64,000 nt of DNA from PALSA-612 sp963791225. Its GTDB lineage: Bacteria; Actinomycetota; Thermoleophilia; Gaiellales; Gaiellaceae. Shown in pieces: positions 1 to 9,102 of the stretch. Every line of letters begins with the position of its first letter. The first letter of the stretch is position 1. The notes under the pieces are model-generated. The model ran no database searches. It was given only the letters and a program-made list of their open reading frames with translations, and was not told where the DNA came from. Both the position numbers and the translations under genes were made by a program. Location: assembly GCA_963791225.1 (NCBI GenBank), contig CAWBRV010000003.1:1116001-1180000 (forward strand). Reading direction: 5' to 3'.

Positions 1-47
1 CCTGGATCGCACCCAGGAGGTCGGCGGTTCGAGCCCGCCTAGCTCCA
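1..47 (+). tRNA. tRNA-Ala(CGC), 3' part only
   Basis: The window opens inside a tRNA. Visible are the anticodon arm (CCTGG, 7-nt loop ATCGCAC, CCAGG), a five-base variable loop AGGTC, the T arm GGCGG-TTCGAGC-CCGCC and the 3' acceptor strand TAGCTCC with discriminator A. Loop positions 34-36 read CGC, which decodes GCG alanine codons. The next bases are TCA, so the CCA tail is not encoded. The D arm and 5' acceptor strand lie off the left edge, so acceptor pairing cannot be checked. Confidence 0.88.
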
Positions 48-137
48 TCAGGTTTGAACGTGCGCCGTTGTCTACGACCACGGCGGGCTCGTACGAACCC
101 CGACATGCGCGAGCCACGCCCGTAACGATGAACTGAA

Positions 138-1079
138 GTGGAGTTTGGTGTCCATCTTCCGCTGACGCCGATCGCGGGCGAGCAATGCTCGTTCGATGAT
201 CTGCTCGCGTTCACGGACGCCGCTCGCGATCTCGGTTACACGCACCTCTGCGCGAATGACCATCTCGTGTTCTCGCGCCCCTGGCTGGATGGGCCAACTG
301 CGCTCGCCGCCGTGCTCGCGCGCAGCGGCCAGATGACGCTCGCGACGACCGTCGCCGTGCCGGTGCTTCGCGGGCCGGCAGCTACCGCGAAGATTCTGGC
401 GGCGATCGACCTGTTGTCGGGCGGGCGTCTGATGGTCGGGCTCGGTCCCGGTTCGTCTGCTCGGGACTACGAGCTCGTTGGAGTGCGATTCGAGGAGCGC
501 TGGAAGCGGCTGGACGAGGCAGTGCACGCGCTGCGCGCGTACTGGCGAGCCGACGACGTAGCGTTTGAGGGTGCGTTCTATTCGACCGCCGGCTTCACGC
601 TGGCCCCGACGCCTGCGCAGCGCCCCGGTCCACCGATCTGGATCGGGAGCTGGGGATCGGTGGCGGGGCTGAAACGCGTGGCTCGCCTTGCCGATGGCTG
701 GCTTGCTTCTGGTTACAACACGACTCCTGAACTGTTCGCCCAGGCTTGGGGGGACGTCCAGGCGGAGGTGGCCGCACACGGGCGCGATGGTGCGCTGTTC
801 CCGAACGGCATCGCAACGATGTGGTGCTACATCACCGAGGACCGGGCACGCGCCGACGCGCTGCTCACGGACGTGCTGTCGCCGATGCTCAATCGTCCGG
901 TGGATCAGCTCCGCCGGATACTGCCGATCGGCTCGGCGGAGGAATGCGCGGAGAAGCTGCTGGCGTACGCGCGTGCGGGCGCGCAACGCGTCTTCCTGTG
1001 GCCTCTAGCCGACGAGCGCACCCAGTTGGAGGTGTTCAGCGAGCGCGTCATGCCGCTGCTCGAGGGTGAGCGAACCTAG
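138..1079 (+). CDS. LLM-class (luciferase-like) flavin-dependent oxidoreductase
   Basis: A 313-residue single-domain TIM-barrel flavoenzyme of the bacterial luciferase/F420-dependent family, cytoplasmic. Family signatures are the N-terminal FGVHLPLT strand, the central GGRLMVGLGPGSS turn followed by an ERWKRLDEA helix, and the PPIWIGSWG strand that lines the flavin site. Members oxidise or reduce small organic substrates with FMNH2 or coenzyme F420; the substrate and the cofactor cannot be read from sequence. The start is GTG at 138, about 90 bases after the tRNA. It is a single gene, followed by a strong hairpin before the convergent VOC gene. Confidence 0.85.
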   Translation: MEFGVHLPLTPIAGEQCSFDDLLAFTDAARDLGYTHLCANDHLVFSRPWLDGPTALAAVLARSGQMTLATTVAVPVLRGPAATAKILAAIDLLSGGRLMVGLGPGSSARDYELVGVRFEERWKRLDEAVHALRAYWRADDVAFEGAFYSTAGFTLAPTPAQRPGPPIWIGSWGSVAGLKRVARLADGWLASGYNTTPELFAQAWGDVQAEVAAHGRDGALFPNGIATMWCYITEDRARADALLTDVLSPMLNRPVDQLRRILPIGSAEECAEKLLAYARAGAQRVFLWPLADERTQLEVFSERVMPLLEGERT

Positions 1080-1088
1080 GCGAAGCGT

Positions 1089-1118
1089 CGCGCGACCGGC
1101 GGCGTCGCCGGTCGCGCG
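1089..1118. terminator. Hairpin between convergent genes
   Basis: A 12-bp GC-rich inverted repeat (arms 1089-1100 and 1107-1118, 6-nt loop) sits 10 bases after the LLM stop codon and 13 bases before the stop codon of the opposing VOC gene. It has no T tract. Position suggests a bidirectional transcription barrier. Confidence 0.55.
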
Positions 1119-1130
1119 CGTTGCTCACAG

Positions 1131-1532
1131 CTATTCCGACGGCTGGACGATGATCAGCGAGTTTCTGTCCGGGTCGCGCAGCCAGAACATTGGCGGTACC
1201 GGTTCGCCGTAGCGGCTGACGTCGTCGTCGACGTCGACGCCGGCGGCCTTGAGCGCAGTGTGGTCGGCGTCGACGTCCGAGCTGTCGAGGCAGATACCGG
1301 TTTCGCTGCCGCCTGCCTCTTGCCCGGGCGGGGGCGGGGCGAGCGCGATCGTCGTCGGCGTCCCGCGGAGGGCGACTTCGACCCAGCGCATGTCAGGTCC
1401 CATGGGGACGTCGACCACCTTCTCGAAGCCGAGCTTGTCGACGTAGAAGTCGATCGCTCGGTCGGTGTCGGCGACGGTGACGCAGACACGTCCGACCTGT
1501 GTGAGGTTGAGCTTGGACTCGACCTTCGACAT
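1131..1532 (-). CDS. VOC-family (glyoxalase/bleomycin-resistance fold) protein
   Basis: A 133-residue protein with one VOC unit: N-terminal VGRVCVTVADTDRAIDFYVDKL strand-helix (start of the first beta-alpha-beta module), a WVEVAL strand, an LDSSDVDADHTALKAAGV helix and the terminal FWLRDPDRNSLIIVQ strand with the usual DPDGN-like turn. The family includes glyoxalases, dioxygenases and resistance proteins; the substrate is unknown. Metal-ligand positions are only partly recognisable. Single gene, convergent with the LLM oxidoreductase. Confidence 0.8.
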   Translation of the reverse strand: MSKVESKLNLTQVGRVCVTVADTDRAIDFYVDKLGFEKVVDVPMGPDMRWVEVALRGTPTTIALAPPPPGQEAGGSETGICLDSSDVDADHTALKAAGVDVDDDVSRYGEPVPPMFWLRDPDRNSLIIVQPSE

Positions 1533-1757
1533 CGTGAGCCTCCTGTTGTTTGGGTTCCTCCCTTAGACGCCCGCGCGGACTGGAACTCATCGGTACGTCT
1601 TGCGCCCGAAGCTCTAACGCGGTGACGAAAGGGGATTTGGGCGTAGTGCGGCCGTTCTCCGTAACTCGTACACGCCGTAGCGAACCCACCGGACCTGGCC
1701 TTTGGCGCCTAGCGGCGAGTCGGCCTCCGAACAAACGAGACCCGTCGGGCGACCGCC

Positions 1758-3347
1758 CTACGCGGTGTGGACGAGGTCGTGCTCGAACGCCCAGACCGTC
1801 GCGGCGGCGCGGCTGCGGACGCCGGCCTTCTGGTAGACGTGCTGGACGTGGTGGCCGACGGTCTTGGCCGAGATGCCGAGACCCTGGGCGATCGCCTGGT
1901 TGGACTCGCCGCGCACGAGCACGAGCAGGACTTCGAGCTCGCGCTCGGTCAGCCCGGCCGGCAGCTCGCGAGGTCGCTCCCGTACGCGGTGGCCGGCGGC
2001 GTTGAGCACGGCGTCGACAGCTTCCGGATCGAGCCGTCCCTCTTCGGCCTCCCGCAGCAACTCAGCCTCTGCCGCCGGCGCGTCGAGAGCTGCCCGGTAC
2101 GGCCGCGCCTCCCGCATGGCCCCGTAGCAGTCGGCAACGGCGAGGATGCGGGCCGGTTGATCGAGTGCGGCTCCGCGCGTGCCGCGGTGATAGCCGGAGC
2201 CGTCGAGGCGCTCGTGGTGCGAGCCGGCAACCAGCCCGATCGGAGCGAGCGTCGGCGACTGGGCGAAGGCGCGCTCCGTGTAGTGAGGATGGAGTCGCAC
2301 CCGCTCCCATTCCCCGAATCCGAGCGGCCCGGGCTTCTCCCAGATCGCGTTCGACACGCCGACGCGACCGAGGTCGTGCGCGAGCGCGGCGCGACGCACG
2401 AGCGTCACGGAAGCTGCCGGGAGGCCCATCCGCCAGGCGGCGGCCTCGGCGAGCTCGGCCACACCTGTCGAGTGCTCGCGAAGCCACGGTGACTTGAGAC
2501 CGGTGAGCGCGGCGATGGCCGTGAAGGCTGCGTCGACCCGTTCGTCCGCGATCCAGATCTGCGGGAACGGCTCGGCCTCGAGCGCCTGCTCCCACATCCG
2601 CGCCTCGTCCAGCTCGGCGAGGAGGTCGGCGAAGTTCCGCACGGCGAGATCGGCGAGCCGGGGCTCGTACGCGGCGTCAGAGCGACGCTCGACGACGGCT
2701 CGTGCCTCGTCGGGTCCCGCCGCGGAGAGGAACAGGGAGATGTCCCGCGCCACGTGCAGGAGTCGCATCGGCAGGGGGATCGCGTCCCCGCGGGCATCCG
2801 GGAACCCGCGTCCGTCCCAGCGCGCGAAGACGAATTCGAGCGCCGCCTGGACGTTCGAGCCGAGCTCGAGCCAGCCCGCGAACCGCTGCGCCACCTCGCA
2901 CATCGTCGCGAACGCGTCACGGGCTCTCGGGCCGGCGTTGGCGATCGCATCGGCGACGAGCGCGTCGCGGACCTCCGGGGGCCGTCCGGCGCCGATGTTC
3001 GCCCGGTAGAACGCGAGCACCTCCGCGGGGTTGGTCGTGTCGACGAGGAAGAACGCCGCTCGGTGCGCGATGTCGTCGTCGTACACCTGGATCGCCTCGT
3101 GCCCGTTCGACGTGCACCCGGAGGCGTGGAGCAGCGCGACGTAATAGGTGTCCGCAAGCTCCTGTGCCGATGCTCCGGCGAGTTCGCCGAGACGGACCGC
3201 GAGCACGGCGGTGCGCAACGCGTGCTCGAGCGGCTGCCCGGTACCGAGGTCGGTCGCGAGCGAGAGGGCGCCGACGACCTCGGCCGCGCGGACCGGCCGC
3301 TCGCCTGAAGGCGGCTCTGCGGCCGCTCCGGGATCCTTCGCCGTCAC
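1758..3347 (-). CDS. HD-GYP domain protein with C-terminal LuxR-type HTH
   Basis: A 529-residue cytoplasmic regulator. The N-terminal half is an HD-like helical region. The second half carries the HD-GYP signature: HDLGRVGVSN followed by HHERLDGSGYHRGT, where the family usually has GYP. The last ~65 residues are a LuxR/GerE helix-turn-helix (LTERELEVLLVLVRGESNQA, then AKTVGHHVQHVYQKAGVRSR). HD-GYP domains hydrolyse cyclic di-GMP, and the HTH implies a direct transcription role, so one protein may couple signal turnover to DNA binding. The GYH change could lower phosphodiesterase activity. No membrane segment is seen. Confidence 0.85.
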   Translation of the reverse strand: MTAKDPGAAAEPPSGERPVRAAEVVGALSLATDLGTGQPLEHALRTAVLAVRLGELAGASAQELADTYYVALLHASGCTSNGHEAIQVYDDDIAHRAAFFLVDTTNPAEVLAFYRANIGAGRPPEVRDALVADAIANAGPRARDAFATMCEVAQRFAGWLELGSNVQAALEFVFARWDGRGFPDARGDAIPLPMRLLHVARDISLFLSAAGPDEARAVVERRSDAAYEPRLADLAVRNFADLLAELDEARMWEQALEAEPFPQIWIADERVDAAFTAIAALTGLKSPWLREHSTGVAELAEAAAWRMGLPAASVTLVRRAALAHDLGRVGVSNAIWEKPGPLGFGEWERVRLHPHYTERAFAQSPTLAPIGLVAGSHHERLDGSGYHRGTRGAALDQPARILAVADCYGAMREARPYRAALDAPAAEAELLREAEEGRLDPEAVDAVLNAAGHRVRERPRELPAGLTERELEVLLVLVRGESNQAIAQGLGISAKTVGHHVQHVYQKAGVRSRAAATVWAFEHDLVHTA

Positions 3348-3398
3348 GTTGGGACCCTATCCCCGTTTCGCGCCCGAGGACGGAGCGACGATCGTCCT

Positions 3399-4539
3399 CT
3401 ACACCTGAGACGGCTCAGCTGCCGTCTCACGGACGGCGACGACGTTGAACGCCACGACGGGTCGCTGGAACCCCTTGAGCGAGAACTCGCCGGCCGGCTG
3501 CACGTCGACGTCCTGTTCGACCTCTGCGTAGAGACGCTGCGCGATCAGGATCTGCCCGCCGGTCGCCTCGTCGGCGAGCCGCGAGGCGAGATTCGTCACT
3601 GCGCCGATCGCCGCGTAGTCCGAGCGGCCCTCGAAGCCGACCTCGCCGCAGGTCGCGTAGCCGAGCGCGATGCCTGCGCCGAAGTCGAGGTCGTGCCCGC
3701 GTTTCGACCAGCTGGCCGTGAGCTCGGCCATCTCCTCGCGCAGCGCACAGCCCAGCCGCACGGCCCGCAGCGGCGCGTCGGGGATCTCGATCGGATCGTT
3801 GAAGAAGAGCTGGACGCCGTCGCCCTCGAGGAAGCCGACCGTCGCCTCGAAGCGCTTCACGAGTCGGCCGATCACGCTCGTGGAACTCGCCGAGCACGCG
3901 CATCAGCTCTTCGGGCTCGACCGCGTCGACGAAGCTCGACCAGCCGCGCAGGTCGGCGAAGAACATCGCCACCTGCCGGCGGTGACTACGGAGGATCGTC
4001 TCGTCTCCCGAAGAGACGACGGCGTCGGCGAGCTGCGGCGAGAGGAAGCGCCGCAGCTGCCCCAGCCGCTCGAGCTCGTCGACCTGTGCCTGGACGCGCT
4101 CCTCGAGCGTGTGGTTGAGCTCGGCGAGCTCGGCCGCCTGGGCTTTGATCGTGTCGTGGTAGCGCTTGATCCGGAGCAGCGAGCGCACCCGGGTGAGCAG
4201 CTCGTCGTGGTTGAACGGCTTCGGGATGAAGTCGTCCGCGCCGGCCTCGATCGCCTTCGTCTTCTCCTGCCCGATGCTCGACGTGACCATGATCACCGGC
4301 AGCACGGCGGTGGCGTCGTTCGCGCGGAGGTGGGTGCAGACCCCGTAGCCGTCGAGGCCGGGCATCATCACGTCGAGGAGGATCAGGTCTGGCTCCTCCG
4401 CCTCGATGCGGTCGAGCGCCTCCAGTCCGTCGCGTGCGGTCACCACCTCGTAGCCGCGCGGGACCAGCACTGCCTCGAGCAGGCGCACGTTCTCCGGCAC
4501 GTCGTCGACGACGAGGATCTTCGCGGGCCGCTCAGCCAC
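3399..4539 (-). CDS. Response regulator with class III adenylate/guanylate cyclase output (frameshifted)
   Basis: Residues 1-125 form a receiver domain (KILVVDDVPENVRLLEAV; phospho-acceptor Asp56 in LLLDVMMPG; Lys in FIPKPFNHDE). A coiled-coil linker (HDTIKAQAAELAELNHTLEE) and a class III cyclase domain follow (MFFADLRGWSSFVD, then EGDGVQLFFNDP and IGAVTNLASRLADEA). Reading shifts frame near 3876: an extra base in the GAGCGTGATC stretch breaks EFHE|VIGRLVKRF. Removing one base restores a ~379-residue protein. The start overlaps the upstream receiver gene by 8 bases, so it is translated in the kinase operon. The break is more likely a sequence error than decay, since both halves are well conserved. 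Confidence 0.78.
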
Positions 4540-4906
4540 GATCGCAGTGCTCCCGGACGACCTGGATCAGCTCGGTGACGTCGACCGGCTTGGAGAGATA
4601 GCCGTCGAACCCGACCTCGAGGAAGCGCTCGCGGTCTCCGCTCATCGCCTGCGCGGTCAGCGCCAGCACGGGGATGGAGGCCGTTCGCTCGTCTCGCCGC
4701 AGGCGCGCGAGCGCCTCGACGCCGTCGATGCCGGGCAGTTGCACGTCCATCAGCACGAGTGCCGGGCCATGCGACAGGGCGAGCTCGACCGCATCCTCAC
4801 CGGTGGTCGCCTCGAGCGTGCTGTACCCCGTGGCCTGGAGCACGTCACGGAAGAGCTTCATGTTCTTCTCGTTGTCCTCGACGACGAGGACCCGCTCACC
4901 GGCCAT
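4532..4906 (-). CDS. Single-domain response regulator (CheY/DivK-like)
   Basis: A 124-residue receiver with no output domain: acidic pocket VVEDNEKN, phospho-acceptor Asp54 in LVLMDVQLPGIDG, Thr in LALTAQAM, Lys in GYLSKPVD. It probably passes phosphate from the adjacent histidine kinase to a partner. ATG at 4906 lies 8 bases upstream of the kinase stop codon, and the gene's end overlaps the start of the receiver-cyclase, giving a kinase-receiver-receiver/cyclase operon with coupled translation. Confidence 0.88.
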   Translation of the reverse strand: MAGERVLVVEDNEKNMKLFRDVLQATGYSTLEATTGEDAVELALSHGPALVLMDVQLPGIDGVEALARLRRDERTASIPVLALTAQAMSGDRERFLEVGFDGYLSKPVDVTELIQVVREHCDRG

Positions 4907-6782
4907 TACGACTCCCCTCCTCGATCGGCAGCGTAAAGACGAAACGGCTGCCGTGCCCCGGCTCACTCTCCACCCAGATGCGGCCGCCGTGCAGTTCGAC
5001 GAGGCGCTTCGAGAGCGCGAGCCCCAGCCCTGTGCCCTCGCGTTGCTGTACACCGACATCGGTCTGCTGGAACTCCTCGAAGATCCGCTCCTGATCGGCG
5101 GCCGCGATGCCCGGGCCGCTATCGGTCACCGACACCTGCACCTCGCCGTCGACACGGGAGGACCCGACGACGACGCTGCCTCCCTCCGGCGTGAACTTGA
5201 CCGCGTTCGAGAGGAGGTTGTAGACGACCTGGCGCAGCCGGCGCTCGTCCCCGTCGACCAGGTCGACGTCCGGCGACAGAACAAGCGAGAGCTGAACGCC
5301 GCCCTTGATCGCCGGCTCGCGCACCATCACCACGCCGCGCTCGAGCGCCTCGCGCAGGGAAAACGAGGCCACCTCGAGCTCGACCTGCCCGGCCTCGACC
5401 TTCGACAGGTCGAGCACGTCGTTGATCAGCGAGAGCAGGTGGTTGCCCGAGGAGAGGATGTCGTCGAGGTACTCCTCCTGCTTCGGGTTGATCTCGCCGA
5501 ACAGCCGCTGGCGCAGCACCTGCGAGAAGCCGATGATCGCGTTCAGCGGCGTCCGCAGCTCGTGCGACATGTTCGCCAGGAACTCCGACTTGTGCCGGCT
5601 CGCGACCTCGAGCAGGTGACTCTTCTCGTCGCGCTCGGCAAGCGCGGTCGCCAGATCCCGGGTTCGCTCCTCGACCTTTTGCTCCAGGCCCTGAACCGAT
5701 GCCTGCAGGCTCGCCGCCATCACGTTCAGCTCGTCGGCGAGGCCGCCGAGCTCGTCGCGGCGGCGGAGCTCGATCCGCTCGTCGTAGGCGCCCGCCCCGA
5801 TGCGGGCTGCTGCCGTCCGCATCTGTTTCACAGGGCGGACGAGACGCCGGGCGAGCAACACGCTCAGCCCGATCCCGCCGGCGAGGAACGCCGCGAGCAG
5901 GAACCCCGTCCGCCAGATCTTCCCGCGCACCGGCGCGAACACTGCGCTCTCGGGCTGCTCGACGAACACCTTCCAGCCGACCGGCGCGACGGTCGCCCAG
6001 GTGCTCAACACCTTTTGCCCCCGGAAGTTGCGGCCGACCGTCGAGCCCGTGCTTGACGACGCCAGCGCCTTCGTCACCTGGGGAAGATGCAACGAGCGAT
6101 GGGTAAAGGCGGCGGCGTTCGGGTAGGCGATCGGCGCGCCCTGGGCGTCGACCGCGTAGACGTACCCGGACGTGCCGAGACGCGTCCGCCGGACGAGATC
6201 CTGAATAGGGCTCAGATCCAGCGTCTCGCCGACGAATCCACTGCCAGCCCGGTACTCCCCCCGATTGGACCACTCTCGAACGACGACCTCCATCACTCGT
6301 GCTCCAGGGTTGGACAGGGTCCGCGGAGCGTACGCCGGGCCGTAGTAGACCCGGCTCGCCCTCGCCTGCTCCACGCTCGGCTGATGGGAGAAGTCTCCCC
6401 GGGGGCGGAGGAACCCGCCGCCCGGCGTCGCGAGCGTCTTGCGTCCTTCGCCGTCGATGTAGAACGCAGCCGTGGCGTCTGTCTCGAGCAGCGGCGCAAG
6501 CTGGTCGACCCGCGCCGGCAAGCTCAAGTACTGGGCGTGCACGGAGCTCATCCTCGCGATGAGATCCTTGAAGTACTGACCGATCGTGACCGAGACGGAC
6601 TTCGCCTTCTCCTGCTGCAGCCGGGTCAACGCGCGCTTGTTGTCCTGATAGGACGAGTTGAGCAGGTACACGCTCGTACAGACCACCGGCACGGCGACCA
6701 GCAGCGCGAACACGGCGATGTACTTGGCCGAGAGCGACGAAAGCCACCGGGCGATCCGTTCACTCACCGGCCGATTCCCCAC
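4896..6782 (-). CDS. Membrane sensor histidine kinase, dCACHE-like sensor
   Basis: 628 residues. TM1 at about 20-41, an extracytoplasmic region of about 250 residues with a double-CACHE pattern (GTSGYVYAVDAQGAPIAYPN), TM2 at about 291-311, HAMP at 312-364, a short coiled coil, then HisKA with phospho-acceptor His407 (NMSHELRTPLNAIIGFS) and a HATPase domain with N box (LLSNAVKFTPEGG), G1 DSGPGIA and G2 EGTGLGLAL. It should autophosphorylate on sensing a small extracellular ligand and phosphorylate the downstream receivers. The kinase core is strikingly similar to the second kinase at 7475-9098, although the sensor is different. Confidence 0.9.
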   Translation of the reverse strand: MGNRPVSERIARWLSSLSAKYIAVFALLVAVPVVCTSVYLLNSSYQDNKRALTRLQQEKAKSVSVTIGQYFKDLIARMSSVHAQYLSLPARVDQLAPLLETDATAAFYIDGEGRKTLATPGGGFLRPRGDFSHQPSVEQARASRVYYGPAYAPRTLSNPGARVMEVVVREWSNRGEYRAGSGFVGETLDLSPIQDLVRRTRLGTSGYVYAVDAQGAPIAYPNAAAFTHRSLHLPQVTKALASSSTGSTVGRNFRGQKVLSTWATVAPVGWKVFVEQPESAVFAPVRGKIWRTGFLLAAFLAGGIGLSVLLARRLVRPVKQMRTAAARIGAGAYDERIELRRRDELGGLADELNVMAASLQASVQGLEQKVEERTRDLATALAERDEKSHLLEVASRHKSEFLANMSHELRTPLNAIIGFSQVLRQRLFGEINPKQEEYLDDILSSGNHLLSLINDVLDLSKVEAGQVELEVASFSLREALERGVVMVREPAIKGGVQLSLVLSPDVDLVDGDERRLRQVVYNLLSNAVKFTPEGGSVVVGSSRVDGEVQVSVTDSGPGIAAADQERIFEEFQQTDVGVQQREGTGLGLALSKRLVELHGGRIWVESEPGHGSRFVFTLPIEEGSRNGR

Positions 6783-6787
6783 CGGGT

Positions 6788-7258
6788 CTAGCCGTTACTG
6801 ATGCTGTAAGTCCCGTCCCAGTGCCACAGGTCCGAAATCGATGAATCGTGCGTGACGCGGACGCGGGCATGGAACCCGGCGAGCGTTCCCGTGCCGTCCG
6901 AGATCGTGCACAGTCCGGTCCCGGTCGCGAAACGAAGGAGGCAATGGCCGGCCGCGACATTGCCAGGCCCTGCGTAGATGGCCGTGTCGCTGTCCAGCGC
7001 AGTCTTGCCGCCCGCCTGCATGTAGAAGATCCTCGAGCCGACCTTGAGCGCCTTCACGTTCGAGGACCTGATCGTGCAAAAGTTGCCGGCAACGCCCACG
7101 TATCCCGAGCAGTCCTTCGTCACGTGCAACGGCTTCGTGGCGTGCGGCGCTCGGGTCTGGGAGGAGGCAGCGGAGACGAAGAGGACGAGAGCGGCGAGCG
7201 AAAGAGCGCCGGCCGTCAGCACGAGAAACCGCGTTTGCGAACGCTCAGGGCGGGCCAT
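6788..7258 (-). CDS. Small exported protein, AOC/dirigent-barrel-like
   Basis: A 156-residue protein starting at ATG 7258 with a signal peptide or N-terminal anchor (FLVLTAGALSLAALVLFVSA). The mature part is beta-rich with two pairs of cysteines (DCSGYVGVAGNFCTI, then GHCLLRFATGTGLCTI), a GTGTLAGFHARVRV strand and a terminal WHWDGTYS motif. This pattern resembles small actinobacterial secreted barrels related to allene-oxide-cyclase/dirigent folds. No catalytic residues are evident. It ends 5 bases before the start of the dCACHE kinase, so it may be co-transcribed with it and act near the sensor; that is inference. Confidence 0.65.
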   Translation of the reverse strand: MARPERSQTRFLVLTAGALSLAALVLFVSAASSQTRAPHATKPLHVTKDCSGYVGVAGNFCTIRSSNVKALKVGSRIFYMQAGGKTALDSDTAIYAGPGNVAAGHCLLRFATGTGLCTISDGTGTLAGFHARVRVTHDSSISDLWHWDGTYSISNG

Positions 7259-7474
7259 CAGGGGCTCCTCTGCTCGGGGAGCGAGCGTAACAGGCATTTG
7301 TGCGGCGCGTAGCTTGTTCCCCGACGAGCTGGATCTCTTCGTGATGAGCGGCTTCCACATCTGTCCTGCCCTCCTTGGGTTGCCTCGCTTCACTCTTGCG
7401 ATGATCGTGGTCGGGGGAACCGATGTCCAGGGTGCCAGCACCCCGATCCGAGGGGTGTACCTGCACGGTGTCGC

Positions 7475-9098
7475 TCACCGGCCATTACGGCTCGCGTTCT
7501 CGATCGGCAGCGTGAACGTGAAGCGGCTGCCGTGCCCGGGCTCGCTCTCGACCCAGATCCGGCCGCCGTGGAGCTCGACGAGTCGTTTCGAGAGGGCGAG
7601 CCCGAGCCCGGTGCCCTCGCGCTGCTCCGCCCCGACTTCGGTCTGCTGGAACTCCTCGAAGATCCGCTCGTGATCCGCGGGCGCAATGCCCGGGCCGGTA
7701 TCCGTCACGGACACCTGCACCTCGCCGTTGACCCGAGCCGACTCGACGACGACGCTGCCGCCCTTCGGCGTGAACTTGACCGCGTTCGAGAGGAGGTTGT
7801 AGACCACCTGCCGCAGACGACGCTCGTCGCCGTCGACCAGGTCGACGTCGGGCGCGGGCTCGAGCGAGAGCTGGACACCCCGCTTCACGGCCGGCTCGCG
7901 CACCATGACGACACCTCGCTCGAGCGCCTCGCGCAGCGAGAAGGTGGCGACTTCGAGCTCGACCTGCCCGGCCTCGACCTTCGACAGGTCGAGCACGTCG
8001 TTGATCAGCGAGAGCAGGTGGTTGCCCGACGAGAGGATGTCGTCGAGGTACTCCTCCTGCTTCGCGTTGACCTCGCCGAACAGGCGCTGCCGCAAGCACC
8101 TGTGAGAAACCGATGATCGCGTTCAGCGGCGTCCGCAGCTCGTGCGACATGTTCGCCAGGAACTCGCTCTTGTGCCGGCTCGCCGTCTCCAGCTCGCCGT
8201 AGACCCGCCGCAGCTCGTCGTTCATCCGGTTCACGTTCACGGCCAGCGCGCCCAGCTCGTCGCGGTTCGGCACGTCCAGGTGGCCGGAGAAGTCGCCGGC
8301 CGCAATCTCCCGCAGACGGGTCTCGGTGTCCTGGATGGGGCGGGTCAGCGCCCGCGACAGGACGAAGCCGAGCAACAGGGCGAGGAAGACGGTTCCCGCC
8401 GCGACACCGATGAACAGGTTTCGCGAGCTCTCGTAGGAGCTGCGGTTCTGGGCGATCAGGGCGTTCGTCTTGTCCGTTGCCGTCTCGGCCAGCTTCCGGG
8501 CGGCGACCTCGAGATCCACGGACAGTGTCTCGGCACGCGCGTGGAGGGGGAACGCCTGCGCCTTCGAGTTGGCGATCTTCGCGACCGTCGTCTTCACGTC
8601 CGCGTAGTCCCGCTTCAGCTGACGAAGCGCCGAAGCCTCGTCGGGCTCCGGCTTGAAGCCCAGTTGCGCGGCCGACCCGAGCAGGGCGAGCACGGCGTCG
8701 ATCGGTTGCTGCACCGACTTCAGGCACGTCGCCGGGGCTCCTGCCGTCGGCTTGCCACCGTTCAGCCACTTCGCGTAGTCGGGCGTGCCCGCACACAACG
8801 CCAGCAGCTGGCGAAGAACGGCGGCGTTCGCGTCGAGCTCCGTATAGCCGGCGACTCGTACCTGCAAGGCGCCGAGGCGCTCCGCGCGCGAGTTCGCCTG
8901 GCCGAGGACACGGAGCCCGAGCAGCGCGACCAGAACGAGGAGCGCCGCGATGCCGAGGAAGGCGACGAGCAGCTTCGTCCGCACCTTCGCGGGGACGCGG
9001 GCGACGGCCCAGGCGAACGGGTCGTCCGCGCGGCTCAGCAGCCGCCGGGATTGCCCGACGGCTGCCGAGACCCAACCTGCGGCCGTAGCTCGACTCAA
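7475..9098 (-). CDS. Membrane sensor histidine kinase, four-helix-type sensor (frameshifted)
   Basis: About 540 residues when one inserted base near 8094 is removed. TM1 about 41-64, a helical periplasmic domain of about 160 residues with two cysteines (LCAGTPDYAKW and ATCLKSV), TM2 about 228-250, HAMP 251-303, HisKA with His319 (NMSHELRTPLNAIIGFS) and HATPase (LLSNAVKFTPKGG, DTGPGIAP, EGTGLGLAL). The frame breaks just after IIGFSQVL: the bases read GTGCTTGCGG where the paralogue at 4896-6782 has an uninterrupted QVLRQRLFGE. The core matches that paralogue almost residue for residue, whereas the sensor half is unrelated. The regulator partner is unclear. Confidence 0.8.
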
Positions 9099-9102
9099 TG
9101 CC

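Noticed and set aside
1..137. Integrated element at the tRNA-Ala
   Set aside because: No integrase, no duplicated tRNA 3' end elsewhere in the window and no change of composition after the tRNA.
688..1069. Short plus-strand frames overlapping the LLM oxidoreductase
   Set aside because: They are in other frames of a gene with clear family motifs and lack any domain of their own.
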